This document shows, piece by piece, positions 6,612 to 8,229 of a DNA stretch of 8,229 bases (its first letter is position 1; each line of letters opens with the position of its first letter). A model generated the notes under the pieces. That model saw only the letters and a list, made by a program, of their open reading frames with translations, was not told the origin of the DNA and did not search any database. The stretch lies in assembly GCA_905233965.1 (NCBI GenBank), contig CAJOFG010000166.1, forward strand, positions 1-8,229, read 5' to 3'. This stretch comes from an uncultured Selenomonadaceae bacterium (GTDB lineage Bacteria > Bacillota > Negativicutes > Selenomonadales > Selenomonadaceae). Both the position numbers and the translations under genes were made by a program.

Positions 6612-6662
6612 AAAAATTTTCTCCGGGTTAAAGCCGCCAAAAAAATTTTTCGAGCCGTCCCA
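6612..6662 (-). other. Leader region upstream of the atp operon
   Basis: About 50 nt between the toxin-antitoxin terminator and atpI. It holds the GGAG ribosome binding site of atpI and two A7T4-5 tracts. I see no convincing -35/-10 pair, so the operon promoter is not located; read-through from the toxin-antitoxin genes is possible. Confidence 0.35.
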
Positions 6663-6705
6663 AAAAAATCCCGACGGCGAATCAATCCAGCCGAAGGGAT
6701 TTTTT
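6663..6705 (-). terminator. Intrinsic terminator of the toxin-antitoxin pair, possibly bidirectional
   Basis: AAAAAATCCC at 6663-6672 pairs with GGGATTTTTT at 6696-6705, with a further GGC/GCC pairing inside (6676-6678 with 6690-6692). On the minus strand the GC-bearing hairpin ends in a T run, the form of a rho-independent terminator. It overlaps the antitoxin stop codon. The symmetric A and T runs mean it could also work in the other direction. Confidence 0.55.
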
Positions 6706-6889
6706 ACGCGGTTTTTTTTGCATTTTTCCTGCGAAGTCGATTTGCTTTCATTCTTTCAAACTCTTCATGAGTAATCTCCGGAATGTCGCTTAAATCAATT
6801 TCTTCATAAGACATTTTTTCGAGTTCCGCCAAACATTCCAATTCCTCTTTTGTATACGGAAATTTTTCAGAAATCTCCAACCTGTCCAT
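6704..6889 (-). CDS. BrnA-like antitoxin, short form
   Basis: A 61-residue acidic protein just downstream of a BrnT-like toxin. The segment MSYEEIDLSDIPEITHEEFE (about 26-45) resembles the BrnA N-terminal region, where an IDxSDIPE motif is typical. After this the protein ends in a Lys/Arg-rich tail (ANRLRRKNAKKTA), with none of the ribbon-helix-helix domain that usually forms the BrnA C terminus. The ATG at 6889 was chosen over an upstream start because a GAGGAGG site lies 9 nt before it and the longer form is only a shadow of the toxin frame. It overlaps the toxin gene end by 23 nt, so translation is likely coupled. The stop lies in a terminator. The family call is from memory and moderate. 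Confidence 0.62.
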   Translation of the reverse strand: MDRLEISEKFPYTKEELECLAELEKMSYEEIDLSDIPEITHEEFERMKANRLRRKNAKKTA

Positions 6890-7187
6890 AATATTCGTCC
6901 TCCTCATATTTTGTGGCACGTCGCGCAGAAATAATTCTGTTTCTTTCACCGCGTTCGACATAAATCACCGTCAATATTTTTTCAACATGTCCGACAACTT
7001 TAATTCGTTCTTCCTCATCACTGTGCAATTCATCATAGCCGTCAATTCTGCAGTCATCCAAAAAAACACGCGCCGCAACTTTGAATAACACTTTGTGCTT
7101 TTGCCAATTTTTTTCGGCTTTTTCGCTGTCCCACTCAAATTTTAAATCGCCAAGTTCGTAATAAACATTCAAGTTGATCACCAACAT
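6867..7187 (-). CDS. BrnT-family toxin (DUF497)
   Basis: Ribonuclease toxin of the type II BrnT/BrnA toxin-antitoxin family, acting in the cytoplasm on RNA. The sequence has the family signature in order: KFEWDSEKAEKNWQKHKV (about 16-33), AARVFLDD, HSDEEERIKVVGHVEKILTVIYVERG, then RIISARRATKYEEDEYYG near the C terminus. From the ATG at 7187 it is 106 residues, slightly longer than typical BrnT because about 15 residues precede KFEWD. The true start is uncertain: no ribosome binding site precedes 7187, and a promoter-like pair sits immediately before it. The family usually begins at KFEWD. It overlaps the antitoxin gene and is divergent from the gene at 7296. It appears intact. Confidence 0.82.
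   Translation of the reverse strand: MLVINLNVYYELGDLKFEWDSEKAEKNWQKHKVLFKVAARVFLDDCRIDGYDELHSDEEERIKVVGHVEKILTVIYVERGERNRIISARRATKYEEDEYYGQVGDF
6899..6905 (-). promoter_or_regulatory. Ribosome binding site of the short antitoxin
   Basis: GAGGAGG on the minus strand, 9 nt before the ATG at 6889 and inside the toxin coding region. It decides the antitoxin start. Confidence 0.75.
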
Positions 7188-7188
7188 G

Positions 7189-7217
7189 ATTTTATGAAAA
7201 ATTTTTTCGATCGTCAA
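7189..7217 (-). promoter_or_regulatory. Near-consensus sigma-70-type promoter for the toxin-antitoxin pair
   Basis: Minus strand: TTGACG at 7217-7212, a 17-nt spacer, then TAAAAT at 7194-7189, each 5 of 6 to consensus. Transcription would begin near 7182, inside or just past the first ATG of the toxin frame. This suggests a leaderless message or a later start. Confidence 0.5.
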
Positions 7218-7282
7218 ACAAAAAAATTTGCGGGAGGAATAAAAAAATTTTTGCCGAAAGAATTTTTAATCGACAAAAGATT

Positions 7283-7287
7283 GGAGG
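7283..7287 (+). promoter_or_regulatory. Ribosome binding site of the plus-strand helical protein
   Basis: GGAGG, 8 nt before the ATG at 7296. It favours this start over the ATG at 7194, which has no such site. Confidence 0.75.
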
Positions 7288-7295
7288 AAAATTCT

Positions 7296-7925
7296 ATGAA
7301 TTTGAAAGAGGCTTTCCAAGCGCAAAACAGAATCGAAGAGCTTTTGAATTATATCGGGCGTTACCTGTCCGAAGAAAACAATATCATGACGGTTACCGAA
7401 AAACATTTTCGCAGTAAAGCACTCGCGGGGCAACAAGACGAATCAATCGACGTGAGCCGGAAAAATGCGGAAGATTTTAAAGTTGACGAGCTTATCGAAA
7501 TTTGGCAGAAGTTGATGACGGAGAAAGAAAATTTGAGCACGGCAATTTGGAAGGCAAAAACCGAAATGAATTTTAATTTCGACGCGGCGGTTGACATAAA
7601 TAAAAGTCGTCGCCTGTTCCTTGAAACGGTTTTGAGAATGGCATCGCGGAAAAGTTCGCACGAATTGCAAAAGGGCGCGGGCAAAGGCTACGTTTTCAAC
7701 AATGACGGAAATCAGACCGCATACTTTTACGACATCGACCGGATTGTGACGATTGACTACGACAGAAATAAAATTCGCGCGCTTGCAAAAAAATTGAGTC
7801 GCGAGGCTGATGAGCTTTCCCGGAAAATCGACGAGGCACTTTTGAATACTCAAGTCGAATACGATTTGCAAATTGATTTGTCCGGAGAATATCGTTTGGT
7901 TATTGAGGAAATGTTGGAAAAATAA
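7296..7925 (+). CDS. Uncharacterised helical (coiled-coil-like) protein
   Basis: A 209-residue cytoplasmic protein; no signal peptide or membrane segment is seen. I do not recognise a characterised family. It opens MNLKEAFQAQNRIEELL, has long charged helical stretches (about 1-30 and 65-95), a middle part with GKGYVFNNDGNQTAYFYDID (about 130-149) and a conserved-looking DYDRNKIRALAKKLSREADELSRKIDEAL (about 155-183) of coiled-coil type. The layout recalls small uncharacterised Firmicutes proteins and, more loosely, the DIP1984 family, but that is weak. The frame is open upstream to an ATG at 7194, but the GGAGG site before 7296 and the low-complexity upstream stretch argue for 7296. It is divergent from the toxin-antitoxin pair and followed by a terminator-like hairpin. 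Codon use looks like its neighbours. Confidence 0.78.
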   Translation: MNLKEAFQAQNRIEELLNYIGRYLSEENNIMTVTEKHFRSKALAGQQDESIDVSRKNAEDFKVDELIEIWQKLMTEKENLSTAIWKAKTEMNFNFDAAVDINKSRRLFLETVLRMASRKSSHELQKGAGKGYVFNNDGNQTAYFYDIDRIVTIDYDRNKIRALAKKLSREADELSRKIDEALLNTQVEYDLQIDLSGEYRLVIEEMLEK

Positions 7926-7982
7926 TTTTCGAATAATCCGGTCGCTTGACGGGGAACGGAGAACGAAGGGAATCCGGTTCAG

Positions 7983-8015
7983 TTGCAGATGAACTGAGAG
8001 GCTGCAAATTTTTTT
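7983..8015 (+). terminator. Terminator-like hairpin after the plus-strand gene
   Basis: TTGCAG (7983-7988) pairs with CTGCAA (8002-8007), followed by a run of seven T (8009-8015). The six-pair stem is short with a 13-nt loop, so it is a weak terminator at best. It lies 57 nt past the stop at 7925. Confidence 0.45.
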
Positions 8016-8052
8016 ATGAAAGTTGTCTATACAACAGTAAGCGATATGGTAT

Positions 8053-8092
8053 CGGAGGAACCGTGAGCGGAAAAAATTTTCCGCAACCTCCG
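8053..8092 (+). promoter_or_regulatory. Hairpin that would hide the ribosome binding site of the right-edge gene
   Basis: CGGAGG (8053-8058) pairs with CCTCCG (8087-8092), and inside it GCGGAAA pairs with TTTCCGC (8067-8073 with 8078-8084) around a short A/T loop. The GGAGG is the only ribosome binding site of the GTG at 8063, and the start codon falls in the internal loop. There is no T run after it, so it is not a terminator. Confidence 0.45.
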
Positions 8093-8229
8093 CATCAATC
8101 GTTCCGCCATGACATGAGCCACGTCAGCACGTCAAACCGTCATGTCGAAAATTCGCCCGTCATAAATCCAAAAGTACGTTTCCGGGTAAAGAAAATTTTT
8201 TCATTTTCCGCCGTCGCACTTCGCCCGGC
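8063..8229 (+). CDS. Putative N-terminal part of an unknown protein (cut by window edge)
   Basis: From a GTG at 8063, with GGAGG 4 nt upstream, the frame stays open for 55 codons to the window end. It begins MSGKNFPQPPHQSFRHDMSH, is polar and rich in His, Ser, Asn and Arg, then becomes basic and partly hydrophobic (KVRFRVKKIFSFSAVALRPG) near the edge. That could be the approach to a membrane segment. An ATG in the same frame lies at 8114. I do not recognise the product. An open frame this short could be chance, so support comes mainly from the ribosome binding site and spacing. Confidence 0.4.
   Translation, partial: MSGKNFPQPPHQSFRHDMSHVSTSNRHVENSPVINPKVRFRVKKIFSFSAVALRP

Noticed and set aside
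6600..7260. Repeated A6-7/T4-6 tracts as possible protein-binding repeats
   Set aside because: They are common across the window, including inside coding sequence as Lys-Phe codons, and show no regular spacing.
7194..7295. Upstream start (ATG 7194) for the plus-strand helical protein
   Set aside because: There is no ribosome binding site, the extra residues are low-complexity, and the region overlaps the toxin promoter. The GGAGG before 7296 is much better placed.
7966..8045. Cobalamin-riboswitch-like words (AAGGGAATCCGGT and CAACAGTAAGCG)
   Set aside because: The pieces resemble the core consensus, but the P4 hairpin, the CCCGC stretch and the GCCACTG element are missing and the order does not fold correctly.
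1..8229. CRISPR arrays, tRNA or rRNA genes, insertion sequences
   Set aside because: No regularly spaced repeats, tRNA-like cloverleaf, rRNA sequence, transposase or terminal inverted repeats were seen on either strand.

Overview
The window is dominated by one F-type (F1Fo) ATP synthase operon, read on the minus strand from about 6611 down to the left edge. The gene order is atpI, atpB, a lipoprotein gene, atpE, atpF, atpH, atpA, atpG, two small exported-protein genes, and then atpD, which is cut off by the window edge after 145 codons. The strong GGAGG-type ribosome binding sites, TTG starts, atpI-first order and protein styles suggest an anaerobic Firmicutes relative, possibly a Negativicutes (Selenomonas-like) bacterium. 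That placement is an inference from style, not a database match.

The operon departs from the usual layout in several ways. (1) A lipoprotein with an OB-fold-like (tRNA_anti-like) domain sits between atpB and atpE. (2) Two paralogous, very acidic, signal-peptide-bearing small proteins sit between atpG and atpD; each carries three copies of a D-D-x-(V/I)4-acidic module. I know of no described role for such proteins inside an atp operon, and this is the best candidate for something undescribed. (3) The gamma subunit has about 74 extra residues in its Rossmann-like domain. (4) The c subunit has an acidic residue in helix 1 (D29) as well as the usual E62 in helix 2.

Three reading-frame lesions lie in this operon as given: a 17-nt gap in the 5' part of atpA, a 4-bp tandem duplication in atpG, and a G9 run in the lipoprotein gene. 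The rest of each protein is well conserved, so these are either recent mutations, slippage or variable sites, or errors in the consensus. Read literally, alpha and gamma could not be made full length.

Upstream of the operon (6663-7217, minus strand) is a BrnT/BrnA-like toxin-antitoxin pair ending in a terminator hairpin. The antitoxin is short and lacks the expected C-terminal ribbon-helix-helix part. A near-consensus promoter faces left at 7189-7217. Divergent to it, on the plus strand, is an unrecognised helical protein gene (7296-7925). It is followed by a terminator-like hairpin with a competing alternative stem (7979-8015). At the right edge begins a putative partial gene (GTG at 8063) whose Shine-Dalgarno sequence is folded into a long hairpin.
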